Shown here piece after piece: positions 17,259 to 29,600 of a stretch of DNA of 61,238 nt. The stretch comes from RFPI01 sp964470195 (GTDB lineage: Bacteria > Pseudomonadota > Gammaproteobacteria > Burkholderiales > Methylophilaceae), in assembly GCA_964470195.1 (NCBI GenBank), contig CAYYBG010000008.1, forward strand, positions 1 through 61,238. The letters are read 5' to 3'. Position 1 is the stretch's first letter. Each line of letters starts with the position of its first letter. The translations under genes and the position numbers were made by a program. A model generated the notes under the pieces. That model saw nothing but the letters and a program-made list of their open reading frames with translations. It was not told the origin of the DNA and ran no database searches.

Positions 17259-18728
17259 ATGAAAATCAGACAAATTGCCTTATTAGTTTCAGGTTTAAGT
17301 TTTTCAGCGATTTCATTTGCAGCCCCAGTAACCCCAGCTGAAATTGATGCCGCTCGTTCTAATAGCACGCTCCAGCAGGCATGGATTACTGGGGCAACAG
17401 CTCCGACCCAAACAGTCTATGAGGGTTGGGTACGGGGTTGTGATGCGAATACTAATAGTATATTTAGTACACAAACTGGTCCTGTTGTTAGACCTGGATC
17501 TATAGGCAACTATAGTGCTTACGCATGTAAGCGCGGTGGCATAGTTTCCGTGCTTTATCATACTTTGGATGGTGGTTCATTGAATGCATATACCCCTCAT
17601 ACCATAGGCTCAGTTTTGGCGCGTGTGAAATATGTTGGGGCTGGCAGTGGGTGCGCTGCAACACCTTTGCCATATGTAGATAATGTAAACCCAGCTAATA
17701 ATGCCGATGTTTACAAAAGCTGTACTCAAATAGGCGCCAATCTGCCTGCTACTGGTGCAACCCAAGCAATCAATTCTTCCAACGCTAGTGCGCTTGCAGC
17801 TGATCCAAATGCACCTCAAGTACCTGTTGGGGGCTATTCAGACGTTGAGGCAGCACTGTTTAGCGCGAGTATCGGTGGAGGTAATGTGTCAACTAAGGGA
17901 GTTGAGTCCGACGCTGGTGTGGGCCAAGCATTCGGTCTTGCAGTTAGTATCCCGCTATACCGTGCTTTGCAACAAGCTCAATCGCTTCAAGACGTTGATG
18001 CAAATACTTTTGACCCAGCCAATGCCCCAAATATCAATAGAGCCCAATACACTAGCTTGATTACCCCCGGTGGTACGCAAACTTGGGATGTGCTATTGCC
18101 AGGAAACACCAATAAAGTAAGAATTGAACGACGTGTTGATACTTCTGGTACGCAGTCTAGCTCTAATGTTTTCTTTCTGCAAAATCCATGTGCAAGTGGC
18201 GTAAATCAGACACTGCCACCTGCTAATAATACGCAAAATACATCTAACTACATTGTTACTTTGCATTCAGGCTCTGGTAATGTAAAAACAGCAATCACAA
18301 CAGCATCTAATGCAGCCAATCCAGCAGATCAGTTTGCAATTGGCGTTTTGTCTTTAGAGAATAACTGGCGTACTGATTCGTCTTCAAGTGCTGGGTACCG
18401 CTATGTAAAAATTGATGGCGTTCATCCTGAAGCAGGTGATACAGATCGTGCGCGTCGTACTTCTGCAAATGGTGATTACAAATTCCATATGGAAATGAAG
18501 CAATTTGTTCGCGCAGATTATGCGGGTAAGCCACCTAAAACAGCATTTGAGGCAGCAGTGCTTGGTCAAATCACCAATGCATTGAAAAATCCAGATGCCA
18601 GCACTTGTAGTGTGTTCCCCAGAGGTTTGACTTTGAACCCAGCCAATGGATCATCTTGTACAGTGGGTGTTGAAGTGGCAAAAGTGACTAATTTAGGTAA
18701 TAACTGTGCTGCGCCAATACAGTTTTAA
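17259..18728 (+). CDS. Secreted protein of unknown function
   Basis: 489 residues with a clear Sec signal peptide (MKIRQIALLVSGLSFSAISF then A-A|PV). I do not recognise a named family. The start of the mature protein (WITGATAPTQTVYEGWVRGC) and the central GGYSDVEAALF and GLAVSIPLYRALQQAQ segments faintly recall periplasmic substrate-binding-like proteins found near large haemagglutinins. Several cysteines could form disulfides. It lies between the RTX gene and the two-partner secretion genes, with a good ribosome binding site (GAAGGAATT) and a strong terminator after it, so it is probably its own transcription unit. Confidence 0.7.
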   Translation: MKIRQIALLVSGLSFSAISFAAPVTPAEIDAARSNSTLQQAWITGATAPTQTVYEGWVRGCDANTNSIFSTQTGPVVRPGSIGNYSAYACKRGGIVSVLYHTLDGGSLNAYTPHTIGSVLARVKYVGAGSGCAATPLPYVDNVNPANNADVYKSCTQIGANLPATGATQAINSSNASALAADPNAPQVPVGGYSDVEAALFSASIGGGNVSTKGVESDAGVGQAFGLAVSIPLYRALQQAQSLQDVDANTFDPANAPNINRAQYTSLITPGGTQTWDVLLPGNTNKVRIERRVDTSGTQSSSNVFFLQNPCASGVNQTLPPANNTQNTSNYIVTLHSGSGNVKTAITTASNAANPADQFAIGVLSLENNWRTDSSSSAGYRYVKIDGVHPEAGDTDRARRTSANGDYKFHMEMKQFVRADYAGKPPKTAFEAAVLGQITNALKNPDASTCSVFPRGLTLNPANGSSCTVGVEVAKVTNLGNNCAAPIQF

Positions 18729-18780
18729 TTGATAGTTCAAATTCAAACAGCTTTTAAATTTTTTATTATCTAATCTTTGA

Positions 18781-18814
18781 AAACACACCCTAAATCCTAG
18801 GGTGTGTTTTTTTT
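18781..18814 (+). terminator. Strong intrinsic terminator
   Basis: A perfect 12-bp stem (18781-18792 with 18798-18809), a 5-base loop and a long T-run. It ends the unit of the 489-residue secreted protein and separates it from tpsB. Confidence 0.93.
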
Positions 18815-18912
18815 CGCAAAATATCAAATTACTAATTGCGGACTAATCCCTTTCATGAAGTTGTCACATTAAAAATACATAATTGAAGTGTTTAAAAATG
18901 TGATTGCTCATA

Positions 18913-20607
18913 ATGCCCTTTTTATTATCAAATCTAAAATTATTTTGCAGGCTTGTGATACTGATATGGATGTTCGCTGTTAGCGCAATCTTTGCGGCAC
19001 CTATGGATAGTGCCTTATCAGATTCAAATAATATCGTCGAATCTAATCAACCCCCTTTGGCTGAAGCTAATAAATCGCTTAGTGCAACCGCCAATAGTAA
19101 TAGCGACCCTTTATTCAATGTATTTGAGTTCGTCATTGATGGCAATACTGTTTTGTCTAATACCAGTATTGAGAAGGCTGTTTATCCTTTTTTAGGTCCT
19201 GCAAAAACCATACAAGATATTGAGAAAGCAAGGTCTGCCTTAGAACAAGCTTATCAAAATAATGGCTATTTAACCGTTAACGTAAGTATTCCTGAGCAAC
19301 AGGTGAATAACGGAGTAGTTAGACTTTTAGTGACTGAGGGTGAAGTTGAGCGGTTGAGAATTAAAGACTCGAAATATACTTCACATGCCGCTCTCAAATC
19401 ACGTGTTGAAGCTTTTGAAGAAGGTAAGGTGCCACACTTTCCTACTGCCCAAGCGCAACTGGATAGTGTGAATCGGACGCAAAATCGTCAAGTATCTCCA
19501 ATACTTAGGCCGGGTAAATCACCTGGTAAAGTTGAAGTAGATCTGCAAGTTCAAGATAAGTTGCCATTGCATGGCAGTCTGGAATTGAATGATCGCTATG
19601 CACCAAGTACCTCGCGTACCCGACTAAATGGCTCCATGCGTTACGAAAATTTATGGCAAAAAGATCATAGCATTGGCCTGTCTTTTCAGACTTCTCCAGA
19701 AGACTTTAATGAAATAAAGGTATTCTCTGGGACCTATGTCATCCCAAGGCAAAATGGTGATTATTTCGCTATGTATGCAGTGGTTTCTGACAGTGATATT
19801 GCAGCGGTGGGCGATGTCAATGTAATCGGACGAGGCGAAATTGTAGGTGCTCGATATATTCACCCCTTAAAAGGTCTCAATCATTTCTATCACAGCCTGA
19901 CACTAGGTCTTGACTATAAAAATTTTAGAGAGAGTATCGTTTTGCTTGGTGCTGATACAACCATCAACTCTCCAGTTTCGTATTTGGGATTTTCCTTAGG
20001 CTATGACGGTACGATTCAAAACGAAGATTTTCAAACTCAAATGAATGTCACCTTAAATGCGGCCCCAAGAGGTTTAGGTAATACTGATGAGGAGTTTAGC
20101 TATCGTCGCCTAAATGCTAAGCCTAACTTTGCTTATTTGCGATCTGAAGTAAAACATTTGCAACGATTGCCTAATGATTGGTCATTACAAGCAAGAATAG
20201 CTGCTCAGTTATCTAGTGTTGCGCTGATTGCGCCAGAGCAATTTGCAGTTGGGGGCGTGGATACCGTTAGGGGATATCTTGAGTCTTCTAATCTGGGCGA
20301 TAACGGCGTACAGGCATCATTAGAATTACGTTCCCCGCCAATCAAGAAATTTATCAAACAGCAAAATATTGCTGACGGCTTGAAAGATATGTATTTATTC
20401 ACCTTTTATGATGCTGGGGTCGTTAAAGTCTATAACTCGCCAAACAACCAATCCAGCCAACATGTAAGTTCAGCAGGTATGGGAATTAAATTAAAAACTA
20501 ACAATGGTATGTTTGCCTATCTTGATTATGCCTATGCCTTCCAAGATTCAATTCAAGTTTCTGCTGGTGATGAGCGTTTACATTTTAGATTGGGCTACGA
20601 ATGGTAA
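18913..20607 (+). CDS. TpsB two-partner secretion transporter (ShlB/FhaC/HecB family)
   Basis: 564 residues from the ATG at 18913; an in-frame TTG at 18904 gives 567. Neither start has a convincing ribosome binding site. A signal peptide (LVILIWMFAVSAIFA) is followed by two POTRA-type domains (about 70-220; DIEKARSALEQAYQNNGYLTVNV is a good POTRA segment) and a 16-strand barrel. The conserved barrel motif VRGY, which marks the lid-loop region of TpsB/Omp85 proteins, is near residues 452-455 (GGVDTVRGYLESSNLGDNG). It exports its partner TpsA, encoded 75 bases downstream, across the outer membrane. Confidence 0.92.
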   Translation: MPFLLSNLKLFCRLVILIWMFAVSAIFAAPMDSALSDSNNIVESNQPPLAEANKSLSATANSNSDPLFNVFEFVIDGNTVLSNTSIEKAVYPFLGPAKTIQDIEKARSALEQAYQNNGYLTVNVSIPEQQVNNGVVRLLVTEGEVERLRIKDSKYTSHAALKSRVEAFEEGKVPHFPTAQAQLDSVNRTQNRQVSPILRPGKSPGKVEVDLQVQDKLPLHGSLELNDRYAPSTSRTRLNGSMRYENLWQKDHSIGLSFQTSPEDFNEIKVFSGTYVIPRQNGDYFAMYAVVSDSDIAAVGDVNVIGRGEIVGARYIHPLKGLNHFYHSLTLGLDYKNFRESIVLLGADTTINSPVSYLGFSLGYDGTIQNEDFQTQMNVTLNAAPRGLGNTDEEFSYRRLNAKPNFAYLRSEVKHLQRLPNDWSLQARIAAQLSSVALIAPEQFAVGGVDTVRGYLESSNLGDNGVQASLELRSPPIKKFIKQQNIADGLKDMYLFTFYDAGVVKVYNSPNNQSSQHVSSAGMGIKLKTNNGMFAYLDYAYAFQDSIQVSAGDERLHFRLGYEW

Positions 20608-20682
20608 GACAGTATTGTTATTTTTGCTTACTAAACAGACTTATTGAGATAGTAAACAACTTTTCTTAGAGAGAATCATGTA

Positions 20683-23600
20683 ATGAATAAAAATCGTTAT
20701 AAATTAATTTTCAGCACAGTATTAAACGCAATGGTGCCTGTGTCTGAGATTACTCTTGGTAGTAAGGGAAAAAGTAAAAATAAAAGTCAGCGCCAATCTA
20801 ATCGATGGTTTTTAGCTTTATTGTCCTTATTGCTAGAAATTGGTTTTGTTCAGCTTGCTTGGGGCGAGACAGTCTTGCCTGCAGGCATCAGTATTCAAGC
20901 TATTCAGGGGAACTCTACTAGGATCATTGCTTCTGATGCCAATAAGATTCATTTTGAACAGTTAGTTCCTCGTGCAATTGTTGATTTTAATCGATTAAAT
21001 CTTACTAAAGGTCAACAGTTCAACGTCAACATGCAAGCTAACTGGGCGATGTTGAATCGTATTCATGACGCAAGTCCAAGTGTGCTAAACGGTATTGTGA
21101 ATGCTGCCGGTAATTTATATTTTATTAATTCCAATGGCATTATTATTGGTGGGGACGCACAGTTCAATGTTGGCTCACTCTATGCAGGCACACTTAACAT
21201 CACTAATCAATTATTCCAGGATGGCTTTGTAAACGATCAAACATTTACCAATCCTTTTTCATTGGTGGGGACGATAGATTTAACGCCGGAAGCACGCCAA
21301 CAAGTTGAGAATGCGCAAGTGCTAGTCGAAAGTGGGGCGCAAATCAATGCTGCCAAGGGTGGTAAGGTCATGCTATTTGCACCTAATGTGAAGGTGGAAG
21401 ATAAAGCCATTATTAGAACGCCTGAAGGACAAACGATATTGGCGGCTGGAGAGCGTGTTTGGTTAAGAGGTTCCACAGATCCAGCAGGATTTTTGGTTGA
21501 GGTAGATGGCGGTGGTACTGCCACTAACTTGGGCAAACTTGTCGCAGAGCGGGGTAATGTCACAATGATGGGCTTGGCTGTTAACCAAAATGGCACCGTC
21601 TCAGCGACTACTTCTGTGAGGGCGAATGGATCTGTACGTTTGATTGCTCAAGATCGAGTAAATATTGCTGGTGTAAATGTCACTGGAAGTCGAAATGGTA
21701 TTGTTACGCTGGGAAAAGGTAGTGTCACAGAAGTAAAGCCAGAAATAAATAATAAAGAAGAAACCATCGCTTCACTGCCATTCAAAACATCAGAAGTATT
21801 AATTGAAGGCAGTATGATTAACATTGACGGGGCCATCAATGTTAAGGGGGGTAATGTTACTGCTAAAGCAGAATTTGATGCATCACCGTTATTAAGAACT
21901 GGTGACGTAAACTCGGTCAGCAATGGTGCCAGACGTCGTATTATGCTAGGTGAGTACGCTAGCATTGATGTCTCAGGTATAAATGCGGTTGCTCCAATGT
22001 CTCGCAACCAACTTGTAGTAGAGCTTTTCTCTGATCAGTTAAAAGACGCGCCAATATTGAGAGGTGGAGAATTATTTAGAAGAACCGTTTATGTGGATGC
22101 CAGAAAAGGCACAGAATTATTTGATATTCAACCTTTTCTTGATTTAAAGCCTGTCACAGTTGCCGAGAGAATGACTAATGCTGGCAATGTTAATCTTGCT
22201 ACCAGTCAGGAGCTAATTCTTAGTCCTGGGTCTGTCATCAATGTATCTGGCGGAAGCACCACGTATCGACCAGGCACGATTAGAGAGACCCAATTAAACT
22301 TTAATGGTAAGTTGGTTCCAATTTCTGAGGCCAAACCAGGTGTTCCGTACGATACGCTTGCGGATAGATTTAACCCTAATCACCCTAGATGGGGTTCAAG
22401 TAAAGCTATTGCTATTGGTGGGTCTTCGGAGTTTGTAACAAGTTTTTTTGAAGGTGCAGACGCTGGAACTATCAATCTAACCACGCCAATTAGCATTGAA
22501 CGTACCAATGCCTTGGTGATGTCTGGCGATTTAATTGCCAAAACCCGCGTGAGCAGAGAACAATTGATTAGTCAAAATATTCCGCTAGGAGGAAGACTGA
22601 TTGCCAGTGCTCGTAATTTGACCATTGATCAAGAGCCAACCTCCCTTGGCGATCAATTTGGTTTTAATAATGTATTGCCTAATGCTAATAATTTTAGTTC
22701 TGTGATTAATACCGACTTCTTAGGCAATGGATTTAATCGGATAGATTTCTCCAAAGTTGATCAAATCACTATTAATCAAAATCTAAATATTGCAAGTCAT
22801 GGCAATCTACTTTTGGGTGCGGGAAATCCTGGAACGGTGACACGTTTAAACGCTAACATTTTCGCCCCAAATTCAGAATTAAATCTGCAATCATTCAAAA
22901 CAATCATCGCAGATAATGTCACTATTAGCACTGCAGGAAAATTTACTAATGATAGTCCTTTGGTTGCTGGAAGGTTTGAACAGGCCATTTCAAGAAATGG
23001 TGGAAATATTCTTCTTGGCGAAACCAGTTTCGGAGAAAATATTACATTAAACGCATCTGCTGGGGCTTCTGTAGATTTTCTAGGGCATTTTGACAAAGGA
23101 ACTGCAGGCAATATTACATTTAAGACCTACAATGCGCTGCCAGAAACTCTTGAATTACGTTCATACGGATTTGATCGCGGCGGAGAGCTAACCATTAACT
23201 TTGGCGATACAGCTTTTAAACGTAATTTACTAGTAGCAGCTAACCTTGCTCAGGGTCCAGAAGATATCACCCTAGATACAAAGTTTTTCACCCAAGGTGG
23301 TTTCTCTAAGTACAAGATACAGGCATTCAATGTCCAGATAGGAGATGACGCAGGCAATGAGCAAAAGCTATCTTCAAGTATGCAAAACTGGCAAATGAAT
23401 TCTGGATTTTTGAATGCCAGAGGGCAGTCAATGTCGGCTGTTGCCAGAACTGTTCTTTTACCATCCTTTACTCGTCAGGCAAGTTCTTTGTGGTTTGAGT
23501 CGCCTACATCAATGACAGAAGAATCCGCAGCTAACTTAGGCAATGTGACACTAGCTAAAAATACAATTTTGTCCACAGATATCGGTGGTGGCATTACGCT

Positions 23601-26600
23601 CCGAGCTGGCAGGCAAGTGAATGTGCTTGGTGATATCAATGCACCAAGTGGAAAAATTGATTTAAGTATTAATGATGTCAATTCGGATATTGCCGAACTT
23701 CCCAACCAAATGGTTTTTATTGGGGAGGATGCAACTTTAAGTGCAGTTGGTTCGGTGATTACATTCCCTGATTCACGACCTAGTTTGCTCAATAATCAAG
23801 TACTTGCTGCTGGTAGCATTAGTATCAATACCCGCCAAAGCGCCATACTTAAGGGTGCCGTGGTGATGAAAGCGGGAGCCACTATGAATGTGGCTGGGGT
23901 TTCTGCCCTGAGTGACACAAGAACTATCAACGGTTTTGAGAGAGAAACGCTTTTTGGTGATGCGGGAACTATCAATATCAATGGTTCAGGCAGTATGTTG
24001 TTAGATGGCGACTTTTTGGCCCAAGCTTCTGGAACAGGTCGGGATGGTAGTCTAAATCTACTATTCAATTCGGTACGTTTTTCGCTGGCAAACCCTTATC
24101 CTTTGAATGTGGGTAAGTTTTTCTTAGTGAATGAAAGGCAATTGAATGCGCTGAACTTAAACGTTGGCAGCGCATTAAAGAATAATTCACTGCCTGCTAG
24201 TATTCAAACAACAGCAAACCTAAAAGGTGAAATCTCAGTTGAGCAAATCGAACGGGCTGGCTTCGCCAATCTGTCACTGAAAACTTATTTAGACGTTGCA
24301 ACTCCGGCCAGCACGCTAATTTTAAATAATAATCTTGATTTAACAGTGTCTGGTAACTTAACGATTGATAGCCCAATTACGCAGGTAGCAAATCAAAGTA
24401 TCGCTTCTTTATCTGCTGGACATATTACGTTGAAAAGTCCAATTCAGGAAATTAATCAATCACTGATTAATAGCACAATTAACTCGCAGGGCGGGGGTAA
24501 TTTAAGCTTAACTGCTAATCAAGTTTACTTAGATGGGGTAAGTACCTTTGCTGGGGTTAATCAAACCAATATTAATACAAGGTTTGATATTCATGGTCAG
24601 GGAGCTAGGAGCTATGTTCAGTTTGCACAGGAGGCAACAGATGGAGGGTTGCTTACCAATGGCCAACTCAATTTAACTGCAAGACAAATATATCCTGAAT
24701 CTGGTGGTCGATTGAGCTTTCAATCGTTAGGAGCAAATAGCCAAATTAATATCAACCCAAGTCAGATTTCAGCTAGACCAATACTATCAGCTGGCGGAAC
24801 ACTTAATTTAGAGGCAGATAGTATTCAAAGTAATGGCACGCTTACTGCGCCATTTGGGGTAATTAACTTACAGGCTAATAACATTCTGTTGAATTCCAAT
24901 AGTGTCACCTCAGTCTCTGCAAATAATTCAATCATTCCTTTTGGGATTACTACTACAGCAGGTGAGGTGTTCAACCCACGGCAAGGTTTATCACGTCCAC
25001 TAGTGGAAAGTAAGATTAATCTTCAAGCAACAAATATTGACCTAGAACCTAACTCAGTCATTAATTTGTCAGCGGGTGGAGATATGTTTGCTTTCGAGTG
25101 GATTCCTGGTCTGGGTGGAAGTACAGATGTTCTTGCTAAACCAAATACTTATGCAGTAATTCCTGATTTTAATCAGGTATATGCTCCACGAGATTTATCC
25201 ATGTCACAAAGCTCTGCTGCAGTGATGGTGGGCCAAAAAGTTTTCCTCAACGGTGGGGCAAATTTTCCAACTGGGGAATACACATTATTACCTGCACGTT
25301 ATGCGCTGGTGCCTGGGGCTTTCGTAGTTGAGCTAACATCGGATAACGCATTATTACCTGGTCAAACGCTGCCTCAAGCTGATGGTAGTCTTTTAACAAC
25401 AGGATATTTTGCAGATTTTTCCACTCAATCACGTGATGCAAAATTTTCAACATTTAGTGTTTACAGCGGGTCTTTATTCAGACCAGCCCAAGGCCAGGTA
25501 TCAAAAGCACCTTCGCAATATGCGCTTACAAGTGCAAATGAATTTTTTAGGGATCCTGCAAAAACCGAGGGTTTGGTTGCATCTTATACGCCATCCGATG
25601 TTGCTAAGTTGAGTTTACGAGCCACTCAATTATCACTTGAGGCAAATGTCATTGCTAATAAAACGCAAGATGGCCTTGGTTTATCTGTAGATATCGCTGC
25701 AAACAGCATTCGAATTGTTAACAACAAAGATAATTTAGACACTCAATCATTGCAACTTGCAACATCAGAGTTAAATCGTTTAGGTGCGCAGAGTATATTG
25801 CTAGGGGGCTCACGAAGCAGAAATCAAGACGGAGCAGAGCAAATTAATACAATTGCTAGTACTGTAAGTTTTGAGAATGATGCAGATCAAGTTATTACTA
25901 ATCCAGAATTAATTGCAGCTGCAATCGAGACGATTACTGTTACTGATGGTGCTGCAATTAATACAGGTAATCGAACAGAAAATGCCTTAAATAAAAGTTT
26001 GATTACCACAGGAAATGGCGCATTGTTGGCGCTATCATCTAATCACAATCTAAGTTTCAGTAGACAACCTAGCGCTTCTGAGAATGCGCTTGGTGAGTTG
26101 CGTATCGCTAATAATAGTCAATTGCTGGCTGGCAATAGTGCGATTTTGGATGGTACAGGTCAAGTACAGCTTATTGGCCGTTTAAATGTGCAAGAGCAGG
26201 GAAGTGTTACATTGGGGGCTAACCGAATATTGATTGGGGATGCACCTATTAATTTGCGTGGTTTAAATGTTTCTAATGACATCATTACGACTTTTGGTGG
26301 CTTATCGTCCCTAACACTTAACAGTTATAGCAATGTGGAAACTTTCGGCAGTGTCAGTTTGGGTACAGAAAATTTGAACTTGACCATTAATGCAGGAGGA
26401 ATCATAGGAAATGCTGCAGCCCAAAGGAATTCTGACAATCAAGTTGTGATTACAGCCAACCAGCTAATTTTCAAGAACGCTCAGTCTAGTCTGGTCGGCA
26501 CCGTATCCCCCCCCTCAAGCACACTTACATTGAATGCAAATAATTTGATATTTGAAGGCAATGCGGATCAGGCGCAAGCAGCAGGTAATTCAGTTGAGAG

Positions 26601-29600
26601 AGGTCAGTTTGTAGTGCAAGGTTATGATCAAGTGCTTGTCAATGCTAACGATTTGCGAACTAGATATCTGGGGAGCACTACTTTTGATGTGGCAAATGTC
26701 AACCTTCAAGTCGGTCGTATTGCTGCAGAATCCAGCTCTATATATACCATTGGCGGTACTGGCTTAATCGAAACAAAGCAAATTTCCCCCACTGCATTAT
26801 TAAGTGAAGATGTTTTTGCGGGTCGTTTAACGATGACAGCAAATGATTTGCTGGTAAATAGTCGAATAGAGTCCCCTTCTGGAGAGATCACTTTACTAGC
26901 CCATCACTCATTACATTTGAATAGTCAGGCAGATGTGAGTGCTAATTCAAAAATCGTTGCTTTTGCCGATATTGAACGCCCAATGCCAGCAGGACAGGTA
27001 AATTTAATTTCCTTGAATGGGGATATTGTCATTGACGCGGGCGCACTCGTTGCAGTTAATGCTGTTGGTGATGCTAATGCGGGTACTGTCAATATTCAAG
27101 CTCAACAGGGTACATTACAGTTAAGTGGATTATTGCAAGGAATTGCTAACGGCAATGGTAATGGAGGAAGCCTAAATGCTGACCTGAAGACTATTGGAAA
27201 TTTCAGTATGACTAATAGTCGAGCTCAGGGCTTCAGTGTTGCCAGAGAGTATCGAGTGCGCGAAGGAGATGTCACTATTAGTGGCAGTGGCATACAAGCG
27301 CTGATGGCAGAACGTATTAGGGTAACAGCAGACAATGGACAAATTATTGTTAGTGGAACTATAGATACTAATAAAGCTAATAATGGAAGTATTGGGTTGT
27401 TTGCACAAAATGGCTTGTCGCTTACGCAAACAGCAAGACTAGATGCGAGTAATTTAGAAGGTGCAAAAAAAGGTGGGCGTATTGATTTGTATACTGCTAG
27501 CGGGCAGTTGACTCTAGAAGAAAATTCAGAAATCAATTTAACCAATGGTGCAAATATTCAAGGTGGGACATTGCATTTGCGTGCGCCAAGAACTGGCTTT
27601 GGCTCGGGTGATGGAGTGGCAGTAAGTCAATTAGCATCAAATATTTTAGGTGCAGAAAAAGTTGTATTAGAGGCTTTCCGCATATTTGAAAACGTCACAA
27701 GCATTAATGAAGGGGCTGATACAGGACCTACTCTCGGGTTTAATGCGATAAGTAATGACGTCGCAAGCTTTATGAATAACCGGGGCGCGATTGAGGCTGC
27801 TTTAGGCGTGCCAGCTGATACGGATTTTAGATTGCAAGCTGGTATAGAAATACGTAATGACGGCAACATAACGATAGGCACTAATGCAGCCGATTGGAAC
27901 TTATACGCATCTGGGGCCGGTCGTACGGTCAATGATGTTGGTGTGATTAGCTTACGTGCTACTGGCAATCTGCAGTTTAATGGCGGCTTAAGTGATGGGT
28001 TTAGTACCGCCAATCGCAATTTAACTTCAACATCTAACACTGGCCTACTTGCTGAGCATAGCTGGTCATATCGTTTAGTTGCTGGTGCTGATACACAATC
28101 TGCGAATTTATTAAATACTAACCTTAGCCCATTGCTAAATGGCACTTCAAGTACTGGTAATTTGATATTAGCCAATGATAAGGTGATTAGAACTGGTACA
28201 GGGTTTATTGATATCGCAACTGGCGGTGATTTACGCTTAAGTAATCAAGGTTCTGTTATCTATACAGCAGGTAGAAGAGCTGATCTGATGCCTGAATTTA
28301 CAGATCCGCCGTCAACACTTTTGCCTTTATATCTGCAAGACGGCGGTGGTATTAGCATTCATAGCCGAAGAAATATTGTTGGTGCTGAAGCCAATAGTGG
28401 TAGGCAGTTAGTGAATCAATGGTTATTCCGCCAAGGAGGAGGATCTGCAAGTCGTGATACCTCATGGTGGATTCGCCCTGACCAATTTAGACAAGGTGTC
28501 GCCACACTTGGTGGAGGGGATATCTCTATTACTGCAGGCGGCGACATCATCAATTTTTCTGCATCCGCACCAACCACCGCTAGATATGATAATTTTGCCA
28601 GCAATAATAATCCTGCTAGTGGTCGCTCTAGGATTACTGGGGGTGGTGACCTGAATATTCAAGCCGAAGGCAACATTGTGAACGGTACTTTTTTTGTTGC
28701 TCAAGGTAAAGGTAAGCTAAGTGCTGGTGCTGCAATTGAGCCCAATAGCGGGGGGTTAGGGACTGTACTAGCCCTTCAAGATGGCAGTTTTGAAGTAACA
28801 GCTAGCGATAATATCTATATTTCAACCAGTTTTAATCCTACGCTTGTGAATCAAGCAAGCTTGAATACATCACCACTTGATGCCTCTGGTGCAAATAGTA
28901 ATTTCAATACATTCAGTCCTGATGCCTCTATTCGTGTTCTGAGTACCAGTGGAAACGTTGGTTATGGAAATGGTGATGATGTTATTGCACGCACTACAGG
29001 TTTATACAGCAATACTGATCTAGCACTATTCTTTGGTAATAATCCAAGCAAAGTAGAGTTAACAAGTTTTTCTGGAGACATTACTTTTGGACGCACAAGT
29101 AGCTTAAATAACCTAGTAATGTTACCAGCGAGTGATGGTCAATTAAGCCTACTTGCATCTAATAACATTAGCTTAGGTAATATCAAAATGTCGGATGCTG
29201 ACATTGGAATATTACCTAGTATCAACAATCCATTTAATTTGACGGTGGTGAATGTATTTAATCGACTAATTAACACCCACAGCCAAAGTTTATTACACCG
29301 AGACGATCCGGTGCCCGCTTTGATTATTGCCAATCAAGGAAACATTGTCTCTGAGAACCGTGTGGTAGCGATTCCCAAGGCCACTAAAGTAATTGCTGGT
29401 GGAGATATTTCGAATATTAACTTTGGTTTTCAAAACAATCAAAGCAGTGATGTGACTTTAATCAAGGCCGGACGTGATGTGAACACCCGTAATATTATTA
29501 TTGGTGGACCAGGTGAGTTGCTTGTTCAGGCTGGAAGAAATATTGATTTGATATATCCAGAAATCACCACCATTAATAGTACAGGCAATGCAGGATCAAC

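Noticed and set aside
14865..18728. PEP-CTERM sorting signals, suggested by the EpsA-like regulator
   Set aside because: Neither downstream protein ends with a PEP motif, hydrophobic helix and basic tail; one ends in a type I secretion module and the other in a soluble tail.
27627..28175. 182-codon open frame on the minus strand inside tpsA
   Set aside because: Several long antisense frames occur throughout tpsA because of its repetitive, Ser/Asn/Gly-rich codons; none shows family features.
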